This document shows positions 18,001 through 26,328 of a stretch of DNA of 29,235 nt, in pieces (within the stretch, counting starts at the first letter, position 1; every line of letters begins with the position of its first letter). This stretch comes from a virus, in IMG/VR virus record IMGVR_UViG_3300027917_000140, positions 1-29,235 of that record. The stretch is one strand, 5' to 3'. The notes beneath the pieces are model-generated. The model had not been told where the DNA came from. It searched no databases and was given only the letters and a program-made list of their open reading frames with translations. Both the position numbers and the translations under genes were made by a program.

Positions 18001-21000
18001 CTGATTGTAAATACTATTGACAAATTCAATCTCGGAAAAATTATTTACATCTTTATCGGATGTGCTAATATATCCTGCCCTTTCTAATGAATAGTAAAGT
18101 TTTTCTGGGAATCCCACAGATGAATGATTGATTGTATAAGTCGCACCCGGTTGACCTGTAGTACCAACACCAATCGTGTTAAAAGTGGAGGTAGATCCTG
18201 TGGATACAAATTCATTATTAAAATCTTGATCGTAGTAAACCTTAAATGCATATCCATTTAAAGAGGAATCTGATAAATCAAATACAAGATTATTATTTAC
18301 AATAGATTCTATTTTTGGATTGATTGGAGAAATAGTTTGAGATGATCCGCCAGTTCCGGCAATACTTACCACTACCGGTGGATTTTGTTTGGAATTAATG
18401 AGGGTTTCGCTTAACTTAATAGTGTTTGAATCTACTCTATAAACAAAGTAAGAACCAGTGCTTAAACCAGAAGCAACAGTATTTGCTTCATAATAAATCT
18501 TATCTCCCGTTTTCAAATCATGGGAACTAATAGTAATCTCATTAGTTAATGTATTGACACCTATAGATGTAAATCCTATAGGATTAATTTGAAGATTTCC
18601 TGTAACTGAATTTCTGTTTACTCTAATAGCAGTTGAAGTTCCTATTCCAACAGAAAGATTCGGTTTGACATTTAAGGTGATTGAATCACCAGCAGTTAAT
18701 CCATGCGTTGTTGATATTGAAACAGTCGATAAAATCTTTTCAACTTTTCCTACTTTTTGTTCGAGATTACTTTCGAAGTAATAATCATCCGCATTGTCAC
18801 CATTTGTTATGAAAAATACTTCATTGGATGTAAGGGAGGTTTTTATACCAATCGTACTTGGTGACTTATTAACAGCATATACTGTGGTTGGAAGATTAAA
18901 TGGTGTTCCTGTTGGAGAAGTAGAAATTGAAATATGACTATTACCGTTTCTACTATATGTTAATTTTTGATTGGTTTTGAATGGATGATCCTCTAAACTA
19001 ATTCTTTGAGTGGGAATGGATCCCGTTATTGTTTCTTGTCCAAATGAATAGGAAACCTCATGTCCAGTTCCGGCAGTTGTGCCCAATCCAACAGATTCTC
19101 TAGGGTTAAAATAAATCTTATCATTAACTTTTGACTTAAAATAATCTAGTTGCTGATCAATAGTAAAGGTTTTTGTTTTAGCCGTTATTGCCACACCGAC
19201 ATTATGTGTAGTTCCGGGAAGACCTCTCTTTACTCTGAGAACATTTTTATTTGAATATACATTAAGAACTTCAAGAGTCTCTGTCCCAATCCCAATCGTA
19301 CTGCCAACAGAAATACCAGATGGAACTTGCGTCACATAGATTTCTGTTGTTGCAGCACCGGTTCCTGCAATCTCTGTAGTTATTCCTATAGTTGGAATAC
19401 TTGAAACATCAATTTGAAAATAACCATTTAATGAAGATAGTGTAGATGTGGAGAATCCGGATATTGAAACGTAATCATTATCTCCAAATACGTGGAAAGG
19501 TTCTATAGTTACGTTTACCTTCCCGTCCTTTCTCCAAGTAAATAAGGCATTGTTATATGATTGATATATTGTATCAACTCTATTAATAGTTTTTCCTTTT
19601 AACTCTGAAATTTCTGCAGAAATTCCACCACCATTTGTGTTACTATTGTCAAAGTTTAAAGAATCATTTACTTTAAAATTGTCTCCAGGATTTACAATGT
19701 CTATAGATTTAATAGATCCTTCTTGAACAGACTCGATGGATATTTTTTGTCTTCTAATTTCATTACTTTCTATGATAAAATCATTATCGGCATTTGGTTC
19801 TGAAATCTTATATGGAAGAGTGTTTCTAGAAAGTGACGAGTTATTAAAATCAAATGTTTGATTTAATGTGGGATTTTCACTTAAAGTATTTGATCTAAAA
19901 GTGTCTCCAATAAAATATGGGAATTGTGGTTTTCCTGATACTGGATTTATCGATGCGTAGTATGCATATACACCATTCGGAAAATCTTCGGTTTTTGCAA
20001 ATCTTCCATTATTTCTATCAAGATCTCCACTTCCATTTTCATATCTATAGTCTTCGACGAAAAATCCTAGAGGGAAGTTGGATGTTGATGGTCTGTCATA
20101 AACATTAGTTGTGTTTTTAACATAACTAGAAGTCATCGTTTTGATACCAGAGTTTATATTTTCTGGATCTGGGGATGAATATGACCCATAGATTGGATTT
20201 CCATCATATGCCCATCCGATGATTCCGGAAATGTCTGATCCATCATCTTGGAAAGATGACCTCAATGTATCAAAATATCCGGATACAGAATATGATAACT
20301 CATCATCAACGTCTCTTAAAATTTCAGTTTGTTGTGTCGAAAGTTTTTCAACTTGATTAACGGACAAAGATCTAATAGAACAATCAAATATTTGATCCTT
20401 TCCACTTGGAATGACTTCAATAGTGCTAGAAGTTGAATATCCAATACCTGCATTAATTATTCTTAGTTCAGAAACTTTGCCGTCAGAAATTATTGCTCTT
20501 AATTTAGCACCCGTTCCAGATCCAGTTGGATCACTAACAATAACATCAGGAATTGAAAAATAATCAAATCCACCGAATTGAAGATTAACTTCATTTACTG
20601 ATCCATTAACTATGATTGGAGAGAACTGTGCATCTCTGCCATTTTTAATTGTTAATGATGGTTTCTTTTGAAGATTTAAAATATTGGATCCATATCTTGT
20701 TCCTGGTTCATAAAGATATACTTGTTTGATTGATCCTTTGATAACAGGTGTCAAAGTTACAGACTGTATTTGAGTAGTTGTCCCAAGTCCAACTACTGTA
20801 ACTTCAGCCGATGCCCGAATATCGGGATACTTAAATTGCTGAAAACCTGTCCCTGTTGAAGACAACTTTACAAAGTTTTTCTGCTCATAATTTGTGATGT
20901 TAGTACCACCAACACCCGCATCACAAACTCTGAACGAATTATTGTTTTCTTTTAAGATATAGTATTGATTGGTTGTAGTTAAACCAGAAATATTTTGTGG

Positions 21001-23973
21001 CTGTGTGGATCCTAGTCCAACAACTGATGCATACTCTACGATTTCACCACTAGAAAAACCATGATTAGTAAAGTTAATCAAACTTTGTGATGTGGAAATT
21101 CCTGATGGTTTTACCAAAAGTTTTCTATTTGTGAATGTTCCACCATCAATAACCTTTATTTCCGAAATAGTTTTCTTTGCAGTTCCGGTTAAAAATTTGT
21201 GAGTTCCACTTAGAGAAGTAGTTCCAAAAGAAATAACATTTGCATTGGATTGATAATCATCAAAAGTATTGAACAGTTGAACAGTAGTATTATTATCAAT
21301 CTTCACAAAATAATTTTTATTATCAACTAATGCAGATACTCCTAGACCGATACTGATATTTTCATTTCCGTTATTTCTATAAGTAACTTCTTCACCATTT
21401 GTTAAGTTATGATCACTTAAAAATGTAAGTTGTGATGTAGTAGTGCTTATTCCCCCACCTTCAGTAGTTGCTCTACCGTCGAATAATATCTCTCTTCTCT
21501 TTACAACTGTTACTGGTTCAAAAGAACCACCAGATCCATTTCCACCAGTAACATTGACTGACAATACTTCTTTGATATCAAAATCTTGCTTATCAACAAA
21601 AATTTCTTGTACAGAACCACTTATCACTGGTTGAACCAATGCGGTTGTTCCCAACCCTGCAGAAACCACTATTTTTGGTGGATTGATTACATCAAAACCA
21701 GATCCTCCATTCAAAATATTTACATTTTCAATAGGACCAGAATAAATCTTATCAAAAGTTTTATAGTTGGAAATTTCAACCCCATTAATCAGCATTCCAG
21801 TTGTTCCTGGAATTGTTTTTTCTCCGGTTCCGTTTTTAATATTTGGATTTAGAGTAAACTTCTTTAAAACTTTTTGTGGATTTATTGTTCTCGATTTTTG
21901 AGAATATAAAACAAAACTATGTGTTTCGAGTGGTATTGTTGAAGACTCAAACTGAACAGCATTGGAATCAGAGTCTAAAAATGAGTTTGAAGTAAAAAGT
22001 TTTATCTTTTTGGGGTTTGATAAAACTTTAACATAGTAAGAACCCTCAGATAATCCGCTGAGAGGGGTTCCAGATGCCGTGTATTGGATTTTTTCTCCAC
22101 TTATGAAGGGAACATTGGTATCAAATAAAATGGAGGTATACAAACCCGTTGCGGGATCTAAATCGGATAAACTTCCAGAAGTTGCAGAAATTGATGCAGA
22201 ATTTAAAGTCTTTGTTATTTTGTAAGTATATGTGTTTCCAAATCCATTCCCCCAAGAAGGCAAAGAATTTGATGCGACATACGCATAATCATCATTATCT
22301 AAGTATAGATTTTGAACATCCGAAATAATGCTATCATTTCCATATTTAAATGAAATGGAAGAACTATTTGCTTTATTAATTTTTCTTCTTATCTTATAGT
22401 TTTTACTTGCAACTGGAGTAAATCCAGTTAAGTTTCCTATAGATAATGATTTTGACTGAAAGGGTATATTTGCATCAATATAAGGTTTAGATGAAGATTC
22501 TGTTGGAAACACAACAGTGTTTGTCGTTTCATCTATAAACTCTACAAGATCTCCTTTTTTAAATTGAGATTTATCTACCGATGTTTTTAATAAAACCGAT
22601 GCTCCATCAAAAGAATCAATACTGACAGAAGAGCTAGTGTTATAAATCCAAGAGTTTGCAAAAATTTCTTTATATGTTTTATTTTGCTCCGGATTTTTAA
22701 CTAATGTGCCAACATTTTTAACAGTTATTATATCACCTTCACTAACAGAAATCGTTTTTGACTTTTGTACAAAATCAGATAAAACACCTGTAAGTCTTAA
22801 GACAACCTTTTTTGAAATATCTCCATCTTCATATGAAAAATAAGTATCATCCGAATGAATATTATCGGTAGCAATAATATCACTAGTAACTCCAGAACAT
22901 CCCAAAAACTGATTAATACTCTTATCAGAATATTCGATAATATTTGATCCAGAATATAATATTCCAGTTTGTCCAAATCCAATTGTAGAATCTACTGATA
23001 TTACTGATGATCCTACACTCACACTCTCTAAAACTTTTGAACTGGGTGTAACTACAAAATTTCCTTGAACACTACTATTGTCATCATATCCAACAAATAA
23101 TCCAATCTTAAAATATTGTTTTTGATTTCTTGTAAATGCTTCAACAGATGATATTGATGCATTAGTGGCATCATCTGTTGTTTTTGTTAATGTTTGCCCA
23201 ACTATTTTTAATGGATTTCCAGAAATTACTTCAGCAACACATATTTCTCTTCTGATAAATTGTGCATCAGATGGTTTAATCAGATAATTTTCAAGATTAA
23301 TAATCTTTGGAGTCTCTCCATATAATACGTTGAATAAGATTCTAAATGAATCATCCGTTCCCTTTGTCTCATAAAAAGATCTTGCTTCTTTGATAAAGTT
23401 TCCGGCATTGATTCTTGAATCAAAAACTCTATCTTCGAATCCTGGAGTATATGTAAATTTCAGTTTTTTGTAGAATTCTTTTAGAAATAGTGAACTCAGA
23501 TTCTGTATCTTTGCATTACTACTGTGAGATTCTGCGGTTGATGTGGAGAAGACTAACTCTTCTTCATTCAAATCCGTATGATAACTAGTAATACCTGAGA
23601 AACCCCGAACACAACCAGTAAAAGTGTTTGTTGTAATACCAGTATATGTTATAATCTCACTATCTATTTTTAAAAGACCATATTGATTGGGAAATCCTCT
23701 TGTGTTTGAAACAGTAATAGTAGTGTCACTTGCACTAATATTGGAGGAAAGTGTAGTAAATCCAACAACCACATCTGGGGTGAGGTTATCTACCTTTAAA
23801 TATTCATCTAAATTTTCTACAATATCAACAGGTCCGCCTTGATATTCTTGAGAAATGTAATATTGCTTTAAAAAATCTACTGCCTTTGGACTTTCATCCA
23901 AGACAAATTCTGGTAACTGATTGGAAATTATGTCCTGAATCTTTACTCTAGATTCAATCCCAGTCTGTATCAT
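12022..23973 (-). CDS. 7: Giant baseplate wedge/structural protein with gp7-like N-terminus
   Basis: This uninterrupted 3983-aa frame lies between gp6 and gp8, where T4 has gp7 (1032 aa). Residues 1-65 and 160-235 (SLFLKEFYKKLKFTY, then RSFYETKGTDDSFRILFNVL and YGETPKI) resemble the C-terminal part of T4 gp7, which has RSYDFYSTKGIEASYKFLF and VLYNEE. A DSEIITYTG-type beta module at about 75-150 interrupts that match. The remaining ~3700 residues are largely repeats: GGSGY-type modules (about residues 755, 1170, 2120, 3375, 3735 and 3790), H-x-[LF]-x-x-G-E-x-V-x-Y modules (at least seven), and Gly-Ile-Gly-Thr-Thr runs. A YHYH-like domain lies at about 1241-1358 (IIGWAYDGNPIYG, then GDLDRNNGRF and YAYYAS). 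The start is 1 base after the gp6 stop, preceded by purine-rich GAGAG. The gp7 symbol rests on position and the N-terminal resemblance; a projecting fibre-like extension is inferred. Confidence 0.75.
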   Translation of the reverse strand: MIQTGIESRVKIQDIISNQLPEFVLDESPKAVDFLKQYYISQEYQGGPVDIVENLDEYLKVDNLTPDVVVGFTTLSSNISASDTTITVSNTRGFPNQYGLLKIDSEIITYTGITTNTFTGCVRGFSGITSYHTDLNEEELVFSTSTAESHSSNAKIQNLSSLFLKEFYKKLKFTYTPGFEDRVFDSRINAGNFIKEARSFYETKGTDDSFRILFNVLYGETPKIINLENYLIKPSDAQFIRREICVAEVISGNPLKIVGQTLTKTTDDATNASISSVEAFTRNQKQYFKIGLFVGYDDNSSVQGNFVVTPSSKVLESVSVGSSVISVDSTIGFGQTGILYSGSNIIEYSDKSINQFLGCSGVTSDIIATDNIHSDDTYFSYEDGDISKKVVLRLTGVLSDFVQKSKTISVSEGDIITVKNVGTLVKNPEQNKTYKEIFANSWIYNTSSSVSIDSFDGASVLLKTSVDKSQFKKGDLVEFIDETTNTVVFPTESSSKPYIDANIPFQSKSLSIGNLTGFTPVASKNYKIRRKINKANSSSISFKYGNDSIISDVQNLYLDNDDYAYVASNSLPSWGNGFGNTYTYKITKTLNSASISATSGSLSDLDPATGLYTSILFDTNVPFISGEKIQYTASGTPLSGLSEGSYYVKVLSNPKKIKLFTSNSFLDSDSNAVQFESSTIPLETHSFVLYSQKSRTINPQKVLKKFTLNPNIKNGTGEKTIPGTTGMLINGVEISNYKTFDKIYSGPIENVNILNGGSGFDVINPPKIVVSAGLGTTALVQPVISGSVQEIFVDKQDFDIKEVLSVNVTGGNGSGGSFEPVTVVKRREILFDGRATTEGGGISTTTSQLTFLSDHNLTNGEEVTYRNNGNENISIGLGVSALVDNKNYFVKIDNNTTVQLFNTFDDYQSNANVISFGTTSLSGTHKFLTGTAKKTISEIKVIDGGTFTNRKLLVKPSGISTSQSLINFTNHGFSSGEIVEYASVVGLGSTQPQNISGLTTTNQYYILKENNNSFRVCDAGVGGTNITNYEQKNFVKLSSTGTGFQQFKYPDIRASAEVTVVGLGTTTQIQSVTLTPVIKGSIKQVYLYEPGTRYGSNILNLQKKPSLTIKNGRDAQFSPIIVNGSVNEVNLQFGGFDYFSIPDVIVSDPTGSGTGAKLRAIISDGKVSELRIINAGIGYSTSSTIEVIPSGKDQIFDCSIRSLSVNQVEKLSTQQTEILRDVDDELSYSVSGYFDTLRSSFQDDGSDISGIIGWAYDGNPIYGSYSSPDPENINSGIKTMTSSYVKNTTNVYDRPSTSNFPLGFFVEDYRYENGSGDLDRNNGRFAKTEDFPNGVYAYYASINPVSGKPQFPYFIGDTFRSNTLSENPTLNQTFDFNNSSLSRNTLPYKISEPNADNDFIIESNEIRRQKISIESVQEGSIKSIDIVNPGDNFKVNDSLNFDNSNTNGGGISAEISELKGKTINRVDTIYQSYNNALFTWRKDGKVNVTIEPFHVFGDNDYVSISGFSTSTLSSLNGYFQIDVSSIPTIGITTEIAGTGAATTEIYVTQVPSGISVGSTIGIGTETLEVLNVYSNKNVLRVKRGLPGTTHNVGVAITAKTKTFTIDQQLDYFKSKVNDKIYFNPRESVGLGTTAGTGHEVSYSFGQETITGSIPTQRISLEDHPFKTNQKLTYSRNGNSHISISTSPTGTPFNLPTTVYAVNKSPSTIGIKTSLTSNEVFFITNGDNADDYYFESNLEQKVGKVEKILSTVSISTTHGLTAGDSITLNVKPNLSVGIGTSTAIRVNRNSVTGNLQINPIGFTSIGVNTLTNEITISSHDLKTGDKIYYEANTVASGLSTGSYFVYRVDSNTIKLSETLINSKQNPPVVVSIAGTGGSSQTISPINPKIESIVNNNLVFDLSDSSLNGYAFKVYYDQDFNNEFVSTGSTSTFNTIGVGTTGQPGATYTINHSSVGFPEKLYYSLERAGYISTSDKDVNNFSEIEFVNSIYNQTYTISGVGTTTFQVSLQQKPEKLSYSSAECDKLEYTTTSLSASGPANKVKLLSGGSEYKKLPSLSNVTSTNGENLFVSLNSDEIGNIIETKIINEGFEYSSDKTLQPEAFISPNIKLKDSNTIGIVTITSGGYGYISEPQVVVVNNNTRTVLDNGLIKPILTANSITSLNIDVPPKGISDQSAELFTVNNTNGISIKQVQSSNTGIFTCILTTPSAGFSTDAFAVNDEVFLEGIQKYSASGDGFNSSDYGYKFFTVTKYENKFTPGLTDDRVTVSIAGLGTNTGIAKTIQDSFGTIISKDNYPTFTISLKPSAFEVGEKIISNGIERDLEVTGYDDTGSLKVFGSYDLSTNEIIEGKTSGNIATIESLVKYNGMYEIQFSNRKDEGWDTETGKLSEDYQVLADNDYYQNLSYSIKSNQQWKDIRTPVNSLVHSVGTKNFSDTEVISDEDDKIGISSFSDNTTIVRDYIDEKRVDTINNFDFVKDIDLVNERSKFLKLSNKKLTNYNESRSNIVLKIDNIQDQFSAFESEPFVYKDILDLNDVGSYNNYLFKVSDVSNRNQVQLTNLVLLKNDTNKNIAILEKQSLVNVGSGFTTQDGEQYGDFSVESDEFGNNYLRFTPEDPFNIEYDIKYIYKKFDNQVVGVGTKSVGFVDLTSRSQEVIIGITSTIIGVATDKFTSLHVNAQVYKEVSNEMNFVELYLTHDGTNTNIADFYFDTGDFSTSSGLIGSFGANINSGIVNLTFNNDSNEDVVVKTRIVGFGTTAVGVGTYRYILTNQPVGNERSAIYQSDFAGGTGVTTFLTLDKNIFDASKSLVEVSIGSTKSIHQIMMVQDKTDIYIQQSSILSVGSTTGIGTFGGEYSGDNVLIKFYPDASFTGNVQIHSFSECLYTTVDFVNQAPDLLYGNSVETVNTSQYLAINGDRINKEDFVLRSNNTPIFAKTFDPANTNILNQSTGVFSINNHFFSNGEELVYTPGSTFVGVGSTPMMYKNGSVIAELPTQVFAIVNNNDNEFSISTTKSGTAVTFTSLGEGNAHQFAMAKRNEKTIITLDNVAQYPITFTKISQTLSGNGGGITTSATTFALSGITTIVPLDILKIDDEYMKVVNVGFGTTNIGPITNTGTEKLVQVERGHVGSSATSHTDSTSTRIYKGSYNIVGDSIFFTKAPRGNSSITRDSSNLKFETSDFTGRVFLRSDYTTNQVYDDVSDQFSGIGRTFTLTVGGANTAGIGTTGGNGVVFINGIFQTPTTQNNPSRNFRIIEQTSPTGISSIVFSGIRTDIADPNSILISESDVNQNQIPRGGIIISLGSTGGLGYAPLVGASVTAVVSGGVIQNSIGLGATDNVGSGYNGIVSIGVSVYEEGHTGSVASIGATVGIGGTLFFTVTDGGSGYTNPQIFVSEPSYENLEITGVSRIGVGATTDTGTGLLLNVNVGASSTVGVGSTYFAVNSFSIARSGYAFRKGDVFKPVGLVTAAGLASPLSDFEITVLETFTDNFGAWQFGELDFIDSIKNYQDGTRIRFPLFYNGSILSFEKPEDSTIDLQNVLLIFINGVLQSPGDAYTFDGGTSFAFSVAPKPSDNIDIFFYRGTRGLDDIQVENVIPTLERGDNVQVFKNDTISGTVTQDQRTIFDVSFSDKFETNLYANQGVDEVNDKPMSWTKQKTDRVINGEFVYKTRQSTISQVYPTAKIIKDVSTSDSRIFVDDVSDFTYNLGAGPYNSLKGIVVDGKEDPSPANITATIGAGGTISSLSIVNGGSGYTGSTVNVKFQNPLRVGVGFGTTATATVTVGSGGSLTTPINITNPGFGYTVAPKTIVPLPSPNYENLGGIQIVSGFSGIITSIETTTGTGGHSLGIKFFLDRSPTAFGNDLKVGYPIFVKNTKVGSGVTSVDSSDSDIVGIGTTFLDNIYYVGAITVDGTVGIVTCNIDSGTNTTGLSTSGDIVGEFSWGLFTSITRSSSPISIGVTGKTVDVGLSTFPTIQRRGEGLRKTGALPETLN
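14890..22140 (-). repeat. Dispersed ~75-aa beta-repeat family inside the giant gene
   Basis: At least seven copies of a module begin with H-x-[LF]-x(2)-G-[ED]-x-[IVL]-x-Y or a close variant and usually continue with a YYV or YFV strand and a G-x-G-x-H-x-F ending. Approximate copies by nucleotide are 22130-21905 (ISGEKIQY), 21430-21190 (HNLTNGEEVTY), 21080-20825 (HGFSSGEIVEY), 19005-18770 (HPFKTNQKLTY), 18720-18570 (HGLTAGDSITL), 18545-18300 (HDLKTGDKIYY) and 15140-14890 (HFFSNGEELVY). They are diverged at DNA level, so I see them only as protein repeats. The boundaries are approximate. Confidence 0.65.
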
Positions 23974-23974
23974 A

Positions 23975-25903
23975 CTACTCTCTGATTAAACTTCCGTTTG
24001 AATAACTTGATGTGTAAAAATCTCTGTTGAAAACAGTTCCAGATATTTCATCACCAGATGAAATAACATCTTTAATCATATTTATTTTGGTTTTTGACAT
24101 ATCAAAATTGAGATAAAGATCTCTCAAACCAACTACATCATTGGACTCTGGGAAAGCCTGTATTTCTATAACATTATTTGGTTTTACCGTAGAAACTATA
24201 TTTACTGTTCCTAGGTTGATTTCACCCTTTACATAATCAACTGTCCCTGCAGACTTGGCAATAACTCTTACAGAACCATCCGGAATATTTTTAACAATTG
24301 ATAAAATTCCCGTTTTCTTATCTGCATTTGGAACATCAGTCAAATAAACAATATCAGATTCACCAGATATTCTAAATCCGGTCGATTTAATATTTTTGCC
24401 TTCATCCGAAACATGGAATTGGTTACCAAAACACAACTCATATTGTGCAAACTGATTTAACAGTGCTACCAAGTTTCTTCTTATTTTAATTCTTGTAATA
24501 TTCGATGTTACGGCAGTATCAGTATCATCAATAGTTCTTAAAACTTTACTGTATCTGAATCTACCACCAAACTTATTCAAATCACTTGATTGTGAATAAC
24601 TTGTAAGTGAGTTGGATATTTTTGTTTTTAGATCATTTGCAGTTGATACCATAGAGTCATTATAATAAACAAATGAATCTGCCTCAACATATAATATTTT
24701 GAGATCGACTATTTTTTGATTAATACCAGAAATAGAATACTGTTTTAGTTTTGATAAAATCCTCGATTTATTAAAGTCGGATACTAAGAATCCATTTTTG
24801 GGTTTAATTGAAATTTGAACCGTACCAAAGGCAGGAGGGTCTAGTTCTTCACCACCAACAACTGATACTGATTCAGTATCTGGATAAATCGTTTTTATAA
24901 TTGTTTCATAGTCACGTCCAGTAACTGCCCTATTCTGTGCAGAATAAATCCTGGGCGCAAAATACTTGATAGAATCTATGGTTTCAATTTCTGATCCATT
25001 CTGAGATGATTGTACTGTTGTAACAGTGAATGGTTGGGGTGAGACTGGATTACCATTACTATCAACTATTCTTCCAGAGAAAGAGAAGTTCGTGGATCCA
25101 TTACCCTCCTTCCCATCTGTAACCAAATAGTTTACCGTAATAATTTCACCAGTTTCTAATTTTCTACCAATTAGTCCATCACCAAATAAGAGTTGATATT
25201 TTTCATCCTGAATTTCTTGAATCAAGTAAATATACGAAGATCCAGTTACATCAGTAATATTATTGATCAACTTATATTCTACACCTAATCCAGAATCTCC
25301 TTCTTTCTTTACATATACTTTAATTGTTGATGTATCAATAAAAGAGTTGTCAAGAATAAATCTCTGGTCAAGAGAAGAATCGACAACAAATTGCTTTGTA
25401 AGATATGTTCCTTGACTTACTTCAATATTTTCAAATGTTGCAGTTCTTTGGGTTGTAGGAACACCATCTATTGTAATGTCCGTTACTGTAGTTGGTAACT
25501 GAATATCCTCTAAAATTGAAAATGTATATGACGTATCATTCGTATTTCCAACACAAGTAAGACCTCTTTTCAATACGAGTGTTGGTGTGGTTGTATTTCT
25601 TACACTCACTGTAAAGGTAACAGATGCCTTTGCAGCAGTTCTTGACTTTGGTACGTATCCAATGTTCCTTGCGAGGGATACAACGTTCTCACGGAGGGTT
25701 GCAGAGTCTAAGAAAGACTCATTTACAACCATATTAGAGTTGAATGCAGTGATATATGTGTTGTATGCAAGAGTATCGATCAATACGGAAAAATTAGAGC
25801 CCTCAAAATCAAATCCTGTAAAATCAGAATTAGCACGGAGATAACTCCGAATGGACTCTTTTATTTGATCGAAATCGAGATCTGTAAATTTTGTAAAAGG
25901 CAT
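23975..25903 (-). CDS. 6: Baseplate wedge protein gp6
   Basis: This 642-aa protein is close in length to T4 gp6 (660 aa). Residues 31-49 (FDFEGSNFSVLIDTLAYNT) parallel T4 DFEGSRLNVLCDLLAYNT, followed by SLARNIGYVPKSRTAA, which parallels the T4 NGYLPTSKSAA segment. The central RAVTGRDYETIIKTIYPD segment (about 330-350) matches the baseplate J-type core of the family. gp6 dimers form the inner ring of the T4 baseplate, joining gp25, gp53 and gp7. The gene starts one base after the gp25 stop and ends one base before the giant gp7-position gene, consistent with a single wedge operon. Confidence 0.93.
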   Translation of the reverse strand: MPFTKFTDLDFDQIKESIRSYLRANSDFTGFDFEGSNFSVLIDTLAYNTYITAFNSNMVVNESFLDSATLRENVVSLARNIGYVPKSRTAAKASVTFTVSVRNTTTPTLVLKRGLTCVGNTNDTSYTFSILEDIQLPTTVTDITIDGVPTTQRTATFENIEVSQGTYLTKQFVVDSSLDQRFILDNSFIDTSTIKVYVKKEGDSGLGVEYKLINNITDVTGSSYIYLIQEIQDEKYQLLFGDGLIGRKLETGEIITVNYLVTDGKEGNGSTNFSFSGRIVDSNGNPVSPQPFTVTTVQSSQNGSEIETIDSIKYFAPRIYSAQNRAVTGRDYETIIKTIYPDTESVSVVGGEELDPPAFGTVQISIKPKNGFLVSDFNKSRILSKLKQYSISGINQKIVDLKILYVEADSFVYYNDSMVSTANDLKTKISNSLTSYSQSSDLNKFGGRFRYSKVLRTIDDTDTAVTSNITRIKIRRNLVALLNQFAQYELCFGNQFHVSDEGKNIKSTGFRISGESDIVYLTDVPNADKKTGILSIVKNIPDGSVRVIAKSAGTVDYVKGEINLGTVNIVSTVKPNNVIEIQAFPESNDVVGLRDLYLNFDMSKTKINMIKDVISSGDEISGTVFNRDFYTSSYSNGSLIRE

Positions 25904-25904
25904 A

Positions 25905-26306
25905 TTATCTTGTTGCCTCTAATAGGAACGAATATTCTTGTGTCGGAAACTCTTGTCCAATAATATCGAAAATCACTGTGACCTCAAATTCATTTTGATC
26001 TGGTCTCGGAAATACTTCAACCTGCAAATTATCAACTCTTGGTTCGAAATTTTCAATCGATATTTGAATTTGGTCACTGATTACTGATGCAGTACCAAAA
26101 TCAACAAACTCAAATAGACTTCCTCTTACATCAGACCCAAATAATGGGTTAAAAAACTTTTCGGTAGGTATTGTTTGAACAATATTTCTCACAGATCTAC
26201 GAATTGCCGCCTCATTTTTGAGAACTCGCAGATCATTTGTAATAGGATGGGGTTCAAATGATAAACTAATATCTTTGAATGCTCTAGATATCCTCCGATT
26301 TGCCAT
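25905..26306 (-). CDS. 25: Baseplate wedge protein gp25
   Basis: This 133-aa protein has the length of T4 gp25 (132 aa) and belongs to the GPW/gp25 family. Recognisable family features are FEPHPITNDLRVL at residues 17-29, AIRRSVRNIVQTIPTEKFF at 34-52, NPLFGSDVRGSLFE, then ENFEPRVDNLQVEV, which parallels T4 NYEPRIDKLAVNV. gp25 sits in the core bundle of the wedge with gp6 and gp7 and contacts the inner tube and sheath. It is the first gene of the wedge operon, 23 bases downstream of a TATAAATA late promoter. Confidence 0.92.
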   Translation of the reverse strand: MANRRISRAFKDISLSFEPHPITNDLRVLKNEAAIRRSVRNIVQTIPTEKFFNPLFGSDVRGSLFEFVDFGTASVISDQIQISIENFEPRVDNLQVEVFPRPDQNEFEVTVIFDIIGQEFPTQEYSFLLEATR

Positions 26307-26328
26307 TTTGACTAGAGTTTTCTGACTT

